From the NCBI GenBank assembly GCA_003648125.1, contig QMOE01000118.1, forward strand, positions 1 through 6,971: a DNA stretch of 6,971 bases. The letters are read 5' to 3'. This DNA is from Chloroflexota bacterium. Its GTDB lineage: Bacteria > Chloroflexota > Anaerolineae > B4-G1. Made by a program: the position numbers and the translations under genes. The stretch's first letter is position 1. Every line of letters begins with the position of its first letter. The notes beneath the pieces were generated by a model. It saw only the letters and a program-made list of their open reading frames with translations. It made no database searches and had not been told where the DNA came from. Positions 1 to 5,937 of this stretch are shown piece by piece.

Positions 1-34
1 TCAGCAGTATCAACCAAAGCGATTTTTTCACCAT
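1..34 (-). CDS. Start of a secreted or membrane protein (partial, runs off left edge)
   Basis: Only the first 11 codons are in the window. Reading leftward from ATG at 34-32 gives M-V-K-K-S-L-W-L-I-L-L: two lysines followed by a hydrophobic run, the usual beginning of a signal peptide or N-terminal membrane anchor. A GGAGG ribosome binding site lies at 39-43. Its spacing is 4 nt to the ATG but 7 nt to the next codon, GTG (31-29), so GTG may be the true start. The gene follows the SPFH gene with a 57-nt gap that contains a palindrome, so the two could be co-transcribed. The product cannot be named from 11 residues. Confidence 0.55.
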   Translation of the reverse strand, partial: MVKKSLWLILL

Positions 35-46
35 TTTTCCTCCGAT

Positions 47-77
47 TGTAGGGGCGTAGCACCGCTACGCCCCTACA
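47..77. repeat. Intergenic palindrome of the GTAGGGGCG type
   Basis: A perfect inverted repeat with 14-bp arms (TGTAGGGGCGTAGC, 47-60, and its complement, 64-77) around a 3-nt loop. It lies 14 nt past the SPFH stop codon and just upstream of the ribosome binding site of the next gene. No T-tract follows on either strand, so it is not a canonical terminator. The same GTAGGG(G)CG core recurs at 1130-1138, 1344-1352, 4334-4342, 5875-5882 and 5902-5909, which points to a dispersed REP-like repeat rather than a gene-specific operator. In RNA it could still block 3'-exonucleases or attenuate transcription. Confidence 0.85.
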
Positions 78-91
78 CCCCTGCTGCGCTC

Positions 92-997
92 CTACTCCGA
101 GACCACGGGGGATGCGCTCTCGCCTCGCAGGTCTACAATAGGCATACCCTCGCCGCTGATGACCCATTTGCTGTTCTCTTTCAACTCTTGAGCGATCAGG
201 TATTGCATGTACATCTCAGCCAGCGACCCCTTACCCTCTAGCTCGGCCATGATGGCGCGTGTGGCTTCCTGTTGCGCCACGGTGATCTGGGTGATCTGAT
301 ATGCCTCTGCGTCCGCCTGCCTCTGAGCCACATAGTAATCGGCATCCGCCAGCGTCTGCTGCTGGGCTGCTTCGGCCTGGGCCTGCTCCTGCCGCTGCAC
401 CGCCACCATGCGATCTCTGATAGCGGTCATCACCTCGTCCGGCGGCGAGGCGTTCTGCATCTGCACGGTGATGAACTGGACGCCGTACTGTTCCTCTTTC
501 TTCCGCAGCGCGTCCGTCACCTCCTGGTTCATGGCGGCCCGGCTGTGCATCACCTCTGTCATCGCTTTGGTGTTGACCACATCTCGCAGCTTGCCCTGCA
601 CAAATTCAAAGACGATGCGTTCAGGGTCTTCTACATCCAGGGCAAAACGTTCGGGATCCGTCACCCGGTAGGTATATTGGAGCGAGACGTCCATGGTCAC
701 GTCGTCGGAGGTCATGGCCTCGATCCGCTCGACATAGCCCAGCCGCTCGTTGACTGTGACGATGATCACGGTATCCACCAGCGGAATCTGTACGTGCCAG
801 CCCGGCACGTCCACGCCGACGAAACGCCCGCCGCGCAGATGCAGCCCGCGCTCGTAGGGACGGATTTTGTACACCGCCGCCCGGCCCAAAAAGATCAGGA
901 CGGACAGCAGAATGAAAGCAGCCAGCACAACTACAGCCAGCTTGTACAGCCGTTCCAGGGTACTTTTGTTAGAAGAGGCTCTTGTGTTCTCAGTCAT
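92..997 (-). CDS. SPFH/Band 7 domain membrane protein (prohibitin/stomatin/HflC-like)
   Basis: 301 residues. A short polar N-terminus is followed by one membrane helix (about 20-39), then the SPFH/Band 7 domain (about 42-200; note the 'VYKIRPYERGLHLRGGRF' start and 'PGWHVQIPLVDTV'). A charged, Ala/Gln-rich coiled coil follows (about 195-255, 'QRQEQAQAEAAQQQ'), then a C-terminal segment ending 'WVISGEGMPIVDL', typical of the superfamily. Such proteins oligomerise at membranes as scaffolds for microdomains or for regulating membrane proteases; this one's partner is unknown. The ATG at 997-995 is supported by AAAGGAG (1005-1011) with a 7-nt spacer. No nfeD, ftsH or hflK neighbour is visible. The gene lies downstream of the exosortase substrate but is separated by 359 bp containing a transposon-like repeat and a hairpin, so it probably has its own promoter. 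The family is secure; the subfamily is not. Confidence 0.9.
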   Translation of the reverse strand: MTENTRASSNKSTLERLYKLAVVVLAAFILLSVLIFLGRAAVYKIRPYERGLHLRGGRFVGVDVPGWHVQIPLVDTVIIVTVNERLGYVERIEAMTSDDVTMDVSLQYTYRVTDPERFALDVEDPERIVFEFVQGKLRDVVNTKAMTEVMHSRAAMNQEVTDALRKKEEQYGVQFITVQMQNASPPDEVMTAIRDRMVAVQRQEQAQAEAAQQQTLADADYYVAQRQADAEAYQITQITVAQQEATRAIMAELEGKGSLAEMYMQYLIAQELKENSKWVISGEGMPIVDLRGESASPVVSE

Positions 998-1035
998 TTG
1001 TCTACTCCTTTACTCTCTACTCTGAAAATAACTTT

Positions 1036-1084
1036 CACTTGTGATTGTCATCGAAAATGGCTCTTTCGATGGCAACCACAAGTG
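1036..1084 (-). promoter_or_regulatory. Long hairpin in the leader of the SPFH gene
   Basis: Two 21-nt arms (1036-1056 and 1064-1084) around a 7-nt loop (ATGGCTC on the plus strand). Outer arms CACTTGTG/CACAAGTG are perfect and so is the inner ATCGAAA/TTTCGAT. Read as minus-strand RNA, the only faults are one G-U wobble and one C-A mismatch. The hairpin ends 38 nt upstream of the SPFH ATG. It has no adjacent U-tract, so it is not a normal intrinsic terminator. A second hairpin (CAGGTGC-CCG-GCACTTG in minus-strand sense, 1095-1079) shares six bases with the outer arm, so the two would exclude each other. It could be an operator, a leader RNA structure or another dispersed palindrome; the sequence does not decide. 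Confidence 0.6.
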
Positions 1085-1129
1085 CCGGGCACCTGAGCAG
1101 TTAAAACATGACCTCCGTTTTCATCCCGA

Positions 1130-1352
1130 GTAGAGGCGGGGACACCCCATGCGCGTCAACCTAAGGCTAGCGACCGCTGGTTGAGTAGCCGAAGGCGTAT
1201 CGAAACCCTTGTACTGAGCCTGTCGAAGTGAAGGGAGCAGGTCTTGCCCAAGCCGCTTGGTCTCGATATGCGCCCTTTGGGCGCTACTCGACCAGCGCTT
1301 TCTGCTCGTTCAAACGTTAGGTTAACGCGCATGAGGGTCACCCCGCCCCTAC
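1130..1352. mobile_element. MITE-like 223-bp element with ~36-bp terminal inverted repeats
   Basis: The left end (1130-1164, GTAGAGGCGGGG then ATGCGCGTCAACCTAA) is matched in reverse by the right end (1317-1352; reverse complement GTAGGGGCGGGG then ATGCGCGTTAACCTAA). The outer 12 bp and inner 16 bp each differ at one position, with a diverged 7/8-nt centre. A second inverted pair lies inside: CGCTGGTTGAGTAGCC (1175-1190), running on to a segment ending CGAAACC (1207), faces a segment at 1259-1297 that carries its own GCGCCC-TTT-GGGCGC hairpin. The centre contains CTGAGCCTGTCGAAG, a motif I recall from dispersed bacterial repeats. There is no transposase. A 2-bp GA flanks both ends but is too short to count as a target duplication. 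The right end sits 4 nt past the stop codon of the VIT/VWA gene, so its folded transcript may protect or terminate that mRNA. Confidence 0.65.
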
Positions 1353-1356
1353 GAAC

Positions 1357-4206
1357 CTATGCGTGTCCGCGCCGCAACGTCAACCGCCCCGTGCGGACGT
1401 ACCAGATCAGCATCCCTGCCGCCAGCGCCAGCAGTAGCCACTCCTCCGGCTCTGGGACGCCTGTCACAGTGAGCGTGTTCTCCGCAGTCTCGCCGACATT
1501 CTCATACTCGCGTTCAAAACGGTCTTCACCTTCCTCAAGCTCGTCGAGCAATTGCTCTTGCCGCCGGTCAACGAGCACGATCATTGAGGAGTAGGGCGTG
1601 ACGATAGAGTTCTCGATGGCGATATCGTGCAGGTGGTCGAGCGCGTCCAACTGATCCATCTCGCCGCGATGACGCTCCATCTCGGTCAGGATGAGGCGAC
1701 GGGCCGCAAAGGGCGCGAACCCATCGTCCGTGGTCGCTCCTTCTGACTCGCCCGCCGGGACGGTCAGCCACTTGTAGCCGTCAACCACGTCGTGCGCCGG
1801 GAGGCCATTATTCCTGCTCTCGATTGCGACCGTCAAGCGGGTCAGCGCCTCCTCTAGGCTGCCGGCCGCTCCGCCACCGCTGGCCTGAATCGCCTCCAGC
1901 GTCGCGTCGTCGTAGCCCAGGGGAAAGTCGCCGCCCAGGTGAACCATCCACACCGGCGCGTCCGGTATCGGCACATCAAGATTGCCGTCGCTCAATTCGT
2001 AGCCGGAACCGTCGGTGAGAACCAGTATCGCGTCGTATTCCTGATTCGTATGAAGCGCGTCGAACTGGGCCAGCAGCTCGGCCGCGTTCTGCCCGCCATA
2101 GTACATTACGGTATCAGGGTCAAGCGCGCCCAGGCTGGTTAGCGACGGTCCCTCGCCCCGGTACTCGGACGTCGTGAGGTAGACATCAGCATCCGGCCCT
2201 GCCAGTTCAATCAAGCGGGCCAGCGCGGCCTTCACCTCGGCTTTGCGTTCGGCCATGCTGCGCGAGCGGTCGAGCACCACCGCGAGCCGCAGACCGCTAG
2301 TGAATTCGGTCAGGCTGCCGGCCGGCGCGGGGTGAACCACGACGGTCTCGCCGCTGGGGAACTGGACGCAGTGACCGGCTGGTCTCACGGGCGATGTGGC
2401 GTCCACAGATTCCGGCAGCCAATCCTCCGCGCCAGCCGCCATCGGCGCGCCGTTCACCAGCCGCAGCGACGTATCGTCCCAGTAGACGTTCCGCTTTTCG
2501 GCCAGGCGCGGCATGGGCCAGACGTTGCCATCAGCAAGGACGCGATAGGTCAGCCACATGTAGAGCGGCGGTCCCTCTTCGATGGTCGAACGGCCCGCCT
2601 CGTCCCAGCGCCAGTTCTGCGGCTCGACCGGGAACACCCGCAGCCGGTACTGGCGCGGCCCGATCTGCTCAATCAGCGCCGGGTCGCGGTTGTAGCGCAC
2701 CTCGTTGCGGTAGACTGCCTGCGCCGCGCCGCGCGGAGCGACCCGGTAGACGAAACGCGCGGCGCGATCAGGGCTGTCGCCCAGCCATAGCCCGGTGACG
2801 ACGGCCGACTCGGGCAGGCTAAAGTAGTAGACCACCTCCTGGCGCTGGGCCGTCTGATTTTGGTAGACCTCGTACAGCTCGACCTCGGCCCAGTCGCCGT
2901 GCTCGGTGACGTTGACCTCTTGGCGCGTGAGGAGGATCTCGCGGTCGTCAACCGCCTGCCAGGCGGTCTCCGCTTGCTCAAACGACCAGGTCGAACGCAC
3001 GGCCCGGACGATGGTGTCGCGCTCGCCCTCGACGATGGGCTGATCAAAAAATTCCTTGTACAAGCGGGCGGCTTGGACAGGCTCTTTCTGGAACACGCGG
3101 TTGTCCCACCGGATGTTGCTGGCCTTTGGTGGTTCGACCGGTGCGTAGAGCAGCGGGCGGGCGACGACCTCATAGACCTGCTGGACGCGGTAGGATTGCG
3201 CCACCGTCATGTCGAATGCCCATTGATACATCGCGCTGACGTGGTACACCTCGCCCGCGGCGCTGATGTAGCGGAAGGGGGACAGGTAGGCGTTGAGCAG
3301 ACCGGCGCGGATCTCTTCTTGCCGATCCAGAAGCGTCTGGGCCTCCTCCGGGGTGGATGGTGGATTCTCAAGCAGCGCGAACGCCCGCTGCTGCGGTTGC
3401 TGATTGACCTGCGCGAACAGCACAGCGCACGCGGCCAGCGTAACCAGCACGAGCACGATAGCGCGCACTCGACTCTGGCCTGCGGCGAACGCGCGCGCGC
3501 CGCGCCACCAGGCCCGGACGTAGAGCAGCGGCACGGCAATCGGCATGACGACGAACAGCGTGCCCGTGTATATCCCCAGGATGGTACCGAGCAGCATGAG
3601 CGGCAGCCAGCGCAACTCGATGTCTGCAAGCGAGCGACCCAGATCGCGCACGAGTCCGGTAACGATTTCCCCTCCCTGGGCCGCGAGCGGCACGGCGTAG
3701 AAAGCGATCCAGACGCTGGCGTACAGGCCGGTGAGGAGCAAGAGTGTCAGCCCGATCAGGCGCAGATGGGGCAGCAGCGACCGGCGCGCGTCAATGTCCC
3801 GATCAATGAGTTGCCACAGCAAGGCCGCCATGCCCAGTCCCGCCACAGAAAGGAGCAGGGTGACGGCCCAGGTCGCATCCCGCACGACAAAGAGGCGGAC
3901 CGCCAATAGGAGCATTAGTGGCCCCTCGACCCCGTAGCCGAACGCGAGCAGCCGGCCTGGCGAGCGGCGCAAGAGGGTCAGCCCCAAGATCGCCGCCACC
4001 ACCGGGATAGCGGTCAATATCCCGGCGTAGGCCAGGAACGGGGCCGGGATCACACTTGTGCGGACCGCGTTGATCACCTCTGGCAGCACCTGGGGGGCAA
4101 AGCCCAGGAGCATAAAGGCCAAAAAGATAATGTTCCACGACCAGAACAGGCCATAGGCCCAGCCGCGCCGGTTGGCGAGTTTATGGATGAATGTTTGCTT
4201 TTTCAT
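1357..4206 (-). CDS. PEP-CTERM multi-spanning membrane protein with VIT and VWA domains (probable exosortase substrate)
   Basis: 949 residues. About seven membrane helices lie near 20-40, 55-79, 87-108, 112-134, 149-174, 200-231 and 248-266. The basic loops at 80-85, 138-149 and 231-248 and the basic N-terminus all fall on the cytoplasmic side, so the region after 267 should be extracytoplasmic. A VIT-like domain follows (about 425-560), then a VWA domain (about 638-795) with MIDAS residues DRSRS (646-650) and TDG (731-733), and the 'IVTPYSSMIVL' segment (868-878) usual after VWA in VIT/VWA proteins. The C-terminus is a PEP-CTERM signal: VPEP (917-920), a hydrophobic stretch (923-937) and an Arg-rich tail. 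This matches the family I know as 'PEP-CTERM family integral membrane protein' (TIGR02921, from memory); its molecular function is unknown. The intact MIDAS suggests metal-dependent protein binding. The start is firm: AGGAGGT at 4212-4218, 5 nt before ATG. It lies 46 nt after the exosortase gene, presumably in the same operon. Confidence 0.9.
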   Translation of the reverse strand: MKKQTFIHKLANRRGWAYGLFWSWNIIFLAFMLLGFAPQVLPEVINAVRTSVIPAPFLAYAGILTAIPVVAAILGLTLLRRSPGRLLAFGYGVEGPLMLLLAVRLFVVRDATWAVTLLLSVAGLGMAALLWQLIDRDIDARRSLLPHLRLIGLTLLLLTGLYASVWIAFYAVPLAAQGGEIVTGLVRDLGRSLADIELRWLPLMLLGTILGIYTGTLFVVMPIAVPLLYVRAWWRGARAFAAGQSRVRAIVLVLVTLAACAVLFAQVNQQPQQRAFALLENPPSTPEEAQTLLDRQEEIRAGLLNAYLSPFRYISAAGEVYHVSAMYQWAFDMTVAQSYRVQQVYEVVARPLLYAPVEPPKASNIRWDNRVFQKEPVQAARLYKEFFDQPIVEGERDTIVRAVRSTWSFEQAETAWQAVDDREILLTRQEVNVTEHGDWAEVELYEVYQNQTAQRQEVVYYFSLPESAVVTGLWLGDSPDRAARFVYRVAPRGAAQAVYRNEVRYNRDPALIEQIGPRQYRLRVFPVEPQNWRWDEAGRSTIEEGPPLYMWLTYRVLADGNVWPMPRLAEKRNVYWDDTSLRLVNGAPMAAGAEDWLPESVDATSPVRPAGHCVQFPSGETVVVHPAPAGSLTEFTSGLRLAVVLDRSRSMAERKAEVKAALARLIELAGPDADVYLTTSEYRGEGPSLTSLGALDPDTVMYYGGQNAAELLAQFDALHTNQEYDAILVLTDGSGYELSDGNLDVPIPDAPVWMVHLGGDFPLGYDDATLEAIQASGGGAAGSLEEALTRLTVAIESRNNGLPAHDVVDGYKWLTVPAGESEGATTDDGFAPFAARRLILTEMERHRGEMDQLDALDHLHDIAIENSIVTPYSSMIVLVDRRQEQLLDELEEGEDRFEREYENVGETAENTLTVTGVPEPEEWLLLALAAGMLIWYVRTGRLTLRRGHA

Positions 4207-4226
4207 GATTGACCTCCTGGTTTGTA

Positions 4227-4247
4227 GGTCGGATTTGCTATCCGACC
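4227..4247. repeat. 21-bp palindrome between exosortase and substrate genes
   Basis: Perfect 8-bp arms, GGTCGGAT (4227-4234) and ATCCGACC (4240-4247), around a TTGCT loop. It lies in the 46-nt gap, just upstream of the ribosome binding site of the VIT/VWA gene. It matches 18 of 21 positions of the palindrome inside the exosortase gene at 4930-4950, so the two are copies of one small repeat family. The hairpin could modulate read-through or translation of the substrate gene. Confidence 0.8.
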
Positions 4248-4252
4248 GCTAC

Positions 4253-5860
4253 TCAATAACGTGGGGTATGGGCAGGCCTTGCGCCTGCCCATAAGGGCGA
4301 CCGCAAGGGTGATAGTGGGCGACCGCAATGGTTCGCCCCTACAGCGCGTGCCACAGCGTCGTGCAGCGCGACGTAAAACGACTGGATGTCGGGATCGCTC
4401 GGATCGTGCACACCGTCGAACAGAACTGTGACCAGTACCCAGCGCTCGCGCTCTGGGGTCAAATCGGCCCACATGCGGGTGCCGTAATCGTCGGTGGTGT
4501 GCTCGGCCGATTGGAACCAGTATGCAGCCGAGGCCAGGCTGTGGCCCTCTCCGTCGCTCAACGATAGGAAGCGCACGGTAAAATCGGGAGCGACGAGGTA
4601 GGTGCGCGCGTCGTCGAGCGATAGCCCGTAAACCTCAAAGCAGCGCTCCGGGCGGTGCTGGGCGCGCCAAGTGTTGCTGGTGATGAGGATCATTGAGCCG
4701 CTGACGGTGCGCCATTCAAAGCGCAGCCTGGTGGCCGACTCGGCGCCGTCCCGGGTCAGCCATTCGACCTCGTCGGGCCGGAGCGGCATCGGCGTGGTGA
4801 CGAGTCCGGGCGGGAACTCCCACATCGGCGCGGCCTGCGCCAGTCCGGTCTGTGGGCGGGGGGCGTAGATGAGCGCCATCACCGCAATTACCGCCGCCAG
4901 CGCGGGGGTCAGCCAGGCCGGGCGGGTAAGGTCGGGTTGGCAATCCGACCCACGCGCGACCGGCTGCAGCCGCAGGAGCACGACCACAGCCGCGCAGGCT
5001 GCGATAAAGCCAAGCACGCCGAGCGGAACGTGGAGCATCTCGGCGGTCAGCATCCAGCCCGCCACCTGTCCGACGGCGACCAGCACGGCGACGCGGGCCA
5101 CGTTGGCGATGAGCAGCAGCGCGACGAAGGCCAGCGCGGTCAGCATCCAGCGCAGGTTGAGCCGCCGCCGCTCAATCCAGGTCGCAGCGATGAGGAACAG
5201 CGCGCCGGTCCACAGGCTCTTGACCCCGCTGCACGGCACGTCCACCTGCGAGACGCCGTTTTCGAGCACCAGGATCGTATCTACGCCGACGGACGCGATG
5301 CCGGCCCCCGCCAGCCCGTCGCGCACGAGGGTGGCGGTGAGAATACGCATCGGATAGCCGACAAAGGTTTGCAAGTGCTCGCCAAAGGGCAGCGCGCCGA
5401 TGAGCAGCAGCAGCGCCGCCGGCAACCCCTCGCGCCAGCGGGCCGGCTCCATCCACAACCCCAACAGTCCATAGCTCGCCAGCCCGAACAGGCTGGCCGA
5501 GATGGTGTTGATGTCGAGGAAGCGTTCGACGAGCAGGTAGAGCGCCGAGCCGCCGAGGACAAGGGTCAGCGCCGGGACGTACAACTGCGGCGGCGCGTCA
5601 AAGCGCGGACGCGCGCGCCCCTCTCGCGTATGCTCCCCTCGCGCGAGCGAGGCGCGCACGCGGATGGCAATCAGCACGGCCACGCCGATGAGCACGATCT
5701 GGTTGGTGCGAAAGTCCTCGCGGGCAAATATGATGGCGAGATAGTCAAACACCGGCCGGTAGAGCCAGAGCCACAGGCCGATCAGCCCCGCGTTGGCGGC
5801 GATGCGCGCGGCGCGGTGGGGGGCGGTCGTTGGTTGTGTGTGTGTCTTTGTGGTCAGCAT
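4253..5860 (-). CDS. xrtO: Exosortase fused to an EpsI-like domain (exosortase O-type)
   Basis: 535 residues. The N-terminal ~298 residues are polytopic exosortase with the three expected active-site residues: Cys210 in 'VDVPCSG', Arg256 in 'NVAR', and His277 in 'EMLHVPLG'. Exosortases are proposed to cleave PEP-CTERM proteins at the outer face of the cytoplasmic membrane and pass them on, by analogy with sortase. One further helix (about 316-333) leads to an EpsI-like domain (about 340-507) with the typical 'HRPERCFEVYG' (402-412). The two halves are often separate genes (xrt and epsI). The linker (304-311, GSDCQPDL) and the tail after ~507 are encoded by palindromic repeats. The start at 5860 has only a weak GAGA ribosome-binding match (5867-5870) and lies 13 nt after a hairpin. 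The PEP-CTERM gene follows at once, hence substrate pairing. Exosortase identity is secure; the XrtO subtype is inferred from fusion and neighbour. Confidence 0.88.
   Translation of the reverse strand: MLTTKTHTQPTTAPHRAARIAANAGLIGLWLWLYRPVFDYLAIIFAREDFRTNQIVLIGVAVLIAIRVRASLARGEHTREGRARPRFDAPPQLYVPALTLVLGGSALYLLVERFLDINTISASLFGLASYGLLGLWMEPARWREGLPAALLLLIGALPFGEHLQTFVGYPMRILTATLVRDGLAGAGIASVGVDTILVLENGVSQVDVPCSGVKSLWTGALFLIAATWIERRRLNLRWMLTALAFVALLLIANVARVAVLVAVGQVAGWMLTAEMLHVPLGVLGFIAACAAVVVLLRLQPVARGSDCQPDLTRPAWLTPALAAVIAVMALIYAPRPQTGLAQAAPMWEFPPGLVTTPMPLRPDEVEWLTRDGAESATRLRFEWRTVSGSMILITSNTWRAQHRPERCFEVYGLSLDDARTYLVAPDFTVRFLSLSDGEGHSLASAAYWFQSAEHTTDDYGTRMWADLTPERERWVLVTVLFDGVHDPSDPDIQSFYVALHDAVARAVGANHCGRPLSPLRSPLWAGARPAHTPRY
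4268..4343. repeat. Repeat cluster forming the 3' end of the exosortase gene
   Basis: Three repeat signatures are packed here. A perfect palindrome, ATGGGCAGGC-CTTGC-GCCTGCCCAT, fills 4268-4292. The 12-mer GGGCGACCGCAA occurs twice in direct orientation (4295-4306 and 4317-4328). The second copy forms an imperfect inverted repeat with GGTTCGCCC (4330-4338) and runs into CGCCCCTAC (4334-4342), the core of the palindromes at 47-77 and in the 1130-1352 element. The cluster encodes roughly the last 28 residues of the exosortase, from about Val507, whose Pro/Arg/Gly-rich composition is unlike the EpsI-like domain before it. Confidence 0.75.
4930..4950. repeat. Intragenic copy of the 21-bp GGTCGG palindrome
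   Basis: GGTCGGGTTGGCAATCCGACC is an inverted repeat that matches the intergenic palindrome at 4227-4247 at 18 of 21 positions. It lies inside the exosortase gene, in frame, and encodes the hydrophilic segment GSDCQPDL (residues 304-311) exactly between the exosortase domain and the helix leading to the EpsI-like domain. Confidence 0.8.
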
Positions 5861-5873
5861 AAATCATCTCGCA

Positions 5874-5910
5874 TGTAGGGCGTAGGAGTGCAGCGTCCCT
5901 ACGCCCTACA
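5874..5910. repeat. Palindrome in the exosortase leader
   Basis: Perfect 13-bp arms, TGTAGGGCGTAGG (5874-5886) and CCTACGCCCTACA (5898-5910), flank an 11-nt loop. It is a variant of the palindrome at 47-77. It ends 13 nt before the exosortase ATG, so in the transcript the hairpin would press against a poor ribosome binding site and may limit translation. No T-tract follows. Confidence 0.8.
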
Positions 5911-5937
5911 GTCTACCAAATACATGGCGGGCTGTCT

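Larger units (their letters stand above)
998..1356. other. Gene-free region between the VIT/VWA gene and the SPFH gene
   Basis: 359 bp with no credible gene; short open frames here run through inverted-repeat DNA and have no family character. From the VIT/VWA side it holds the inverted-repeat element 1130-1352, about 35 bp of unassigned sequence, the hairpin 1036-1084 with an overlapping alternative hairpin 1079-1095, and the SPFH ribosome binding site (1005-1011). I could not pick out a convincing -35/-10 pair for the SPFH gene. Confidence 0.8.

Noticed and set aside
47..77. Palindrome considered as an intrinsic terminator for the SPFH gene
   Set aside because: There is no T-tract after the stem on either strand, and the same palindrome type occurs upstream of genes as well.
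1036..1084. Leader hairpin considered as an intrinsic terminator of the upstream unit
   Set aside because: The minus-strand sequence after the stem starts with AAAG; the nearest T-rich run is about 8 nt away and broken.
272..1096. Plus-strand open frame (274 codons) opposite the SPFH gene
   Set aside because: It is His/Leu/Val-rich without motifs, and the minus-strand SPFH gene has full family character and a good ribosome binding site.
1156..1341. Short minus-strand frame inside the 1130-1352 element (61 codons)
   Set aside because: It lies wholly within inverted-repeat DNA and has no family pattern; the repeat structure explains the sequence better.
2860..3909. Long plus-strand open frame (349 codons) opposite the VIT/VWA gene
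   Set aside because: It is antisense to a gene with clear domains. The translation is Arg/Gln/Asp/His-rich with no family pattern, typical of a GC-rich complement frame.
4227..4343. Repeats checked as a CRISPR array
   Set aside because: Only one 12-bp direct repeat pair exists, the rest are palindromes of differing sequence, there are no regular spacers and no cas genes.
4268..5860. A frameshift or misplaced stop at the odd exosortase C-terminus
   Set aside because: The EpsI-like domain is complete before the tail and no other frame continues it, so repeat-derived extension explains the tail without an error.
4937..5878. Long plus-strand open frame (313 codons) opposite the exosortase gene
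   Set aside because: The minus strand carries recognisable exosortase and EpsI-like motifs; the plus translation is low-complexity and charged, a shadow frame.
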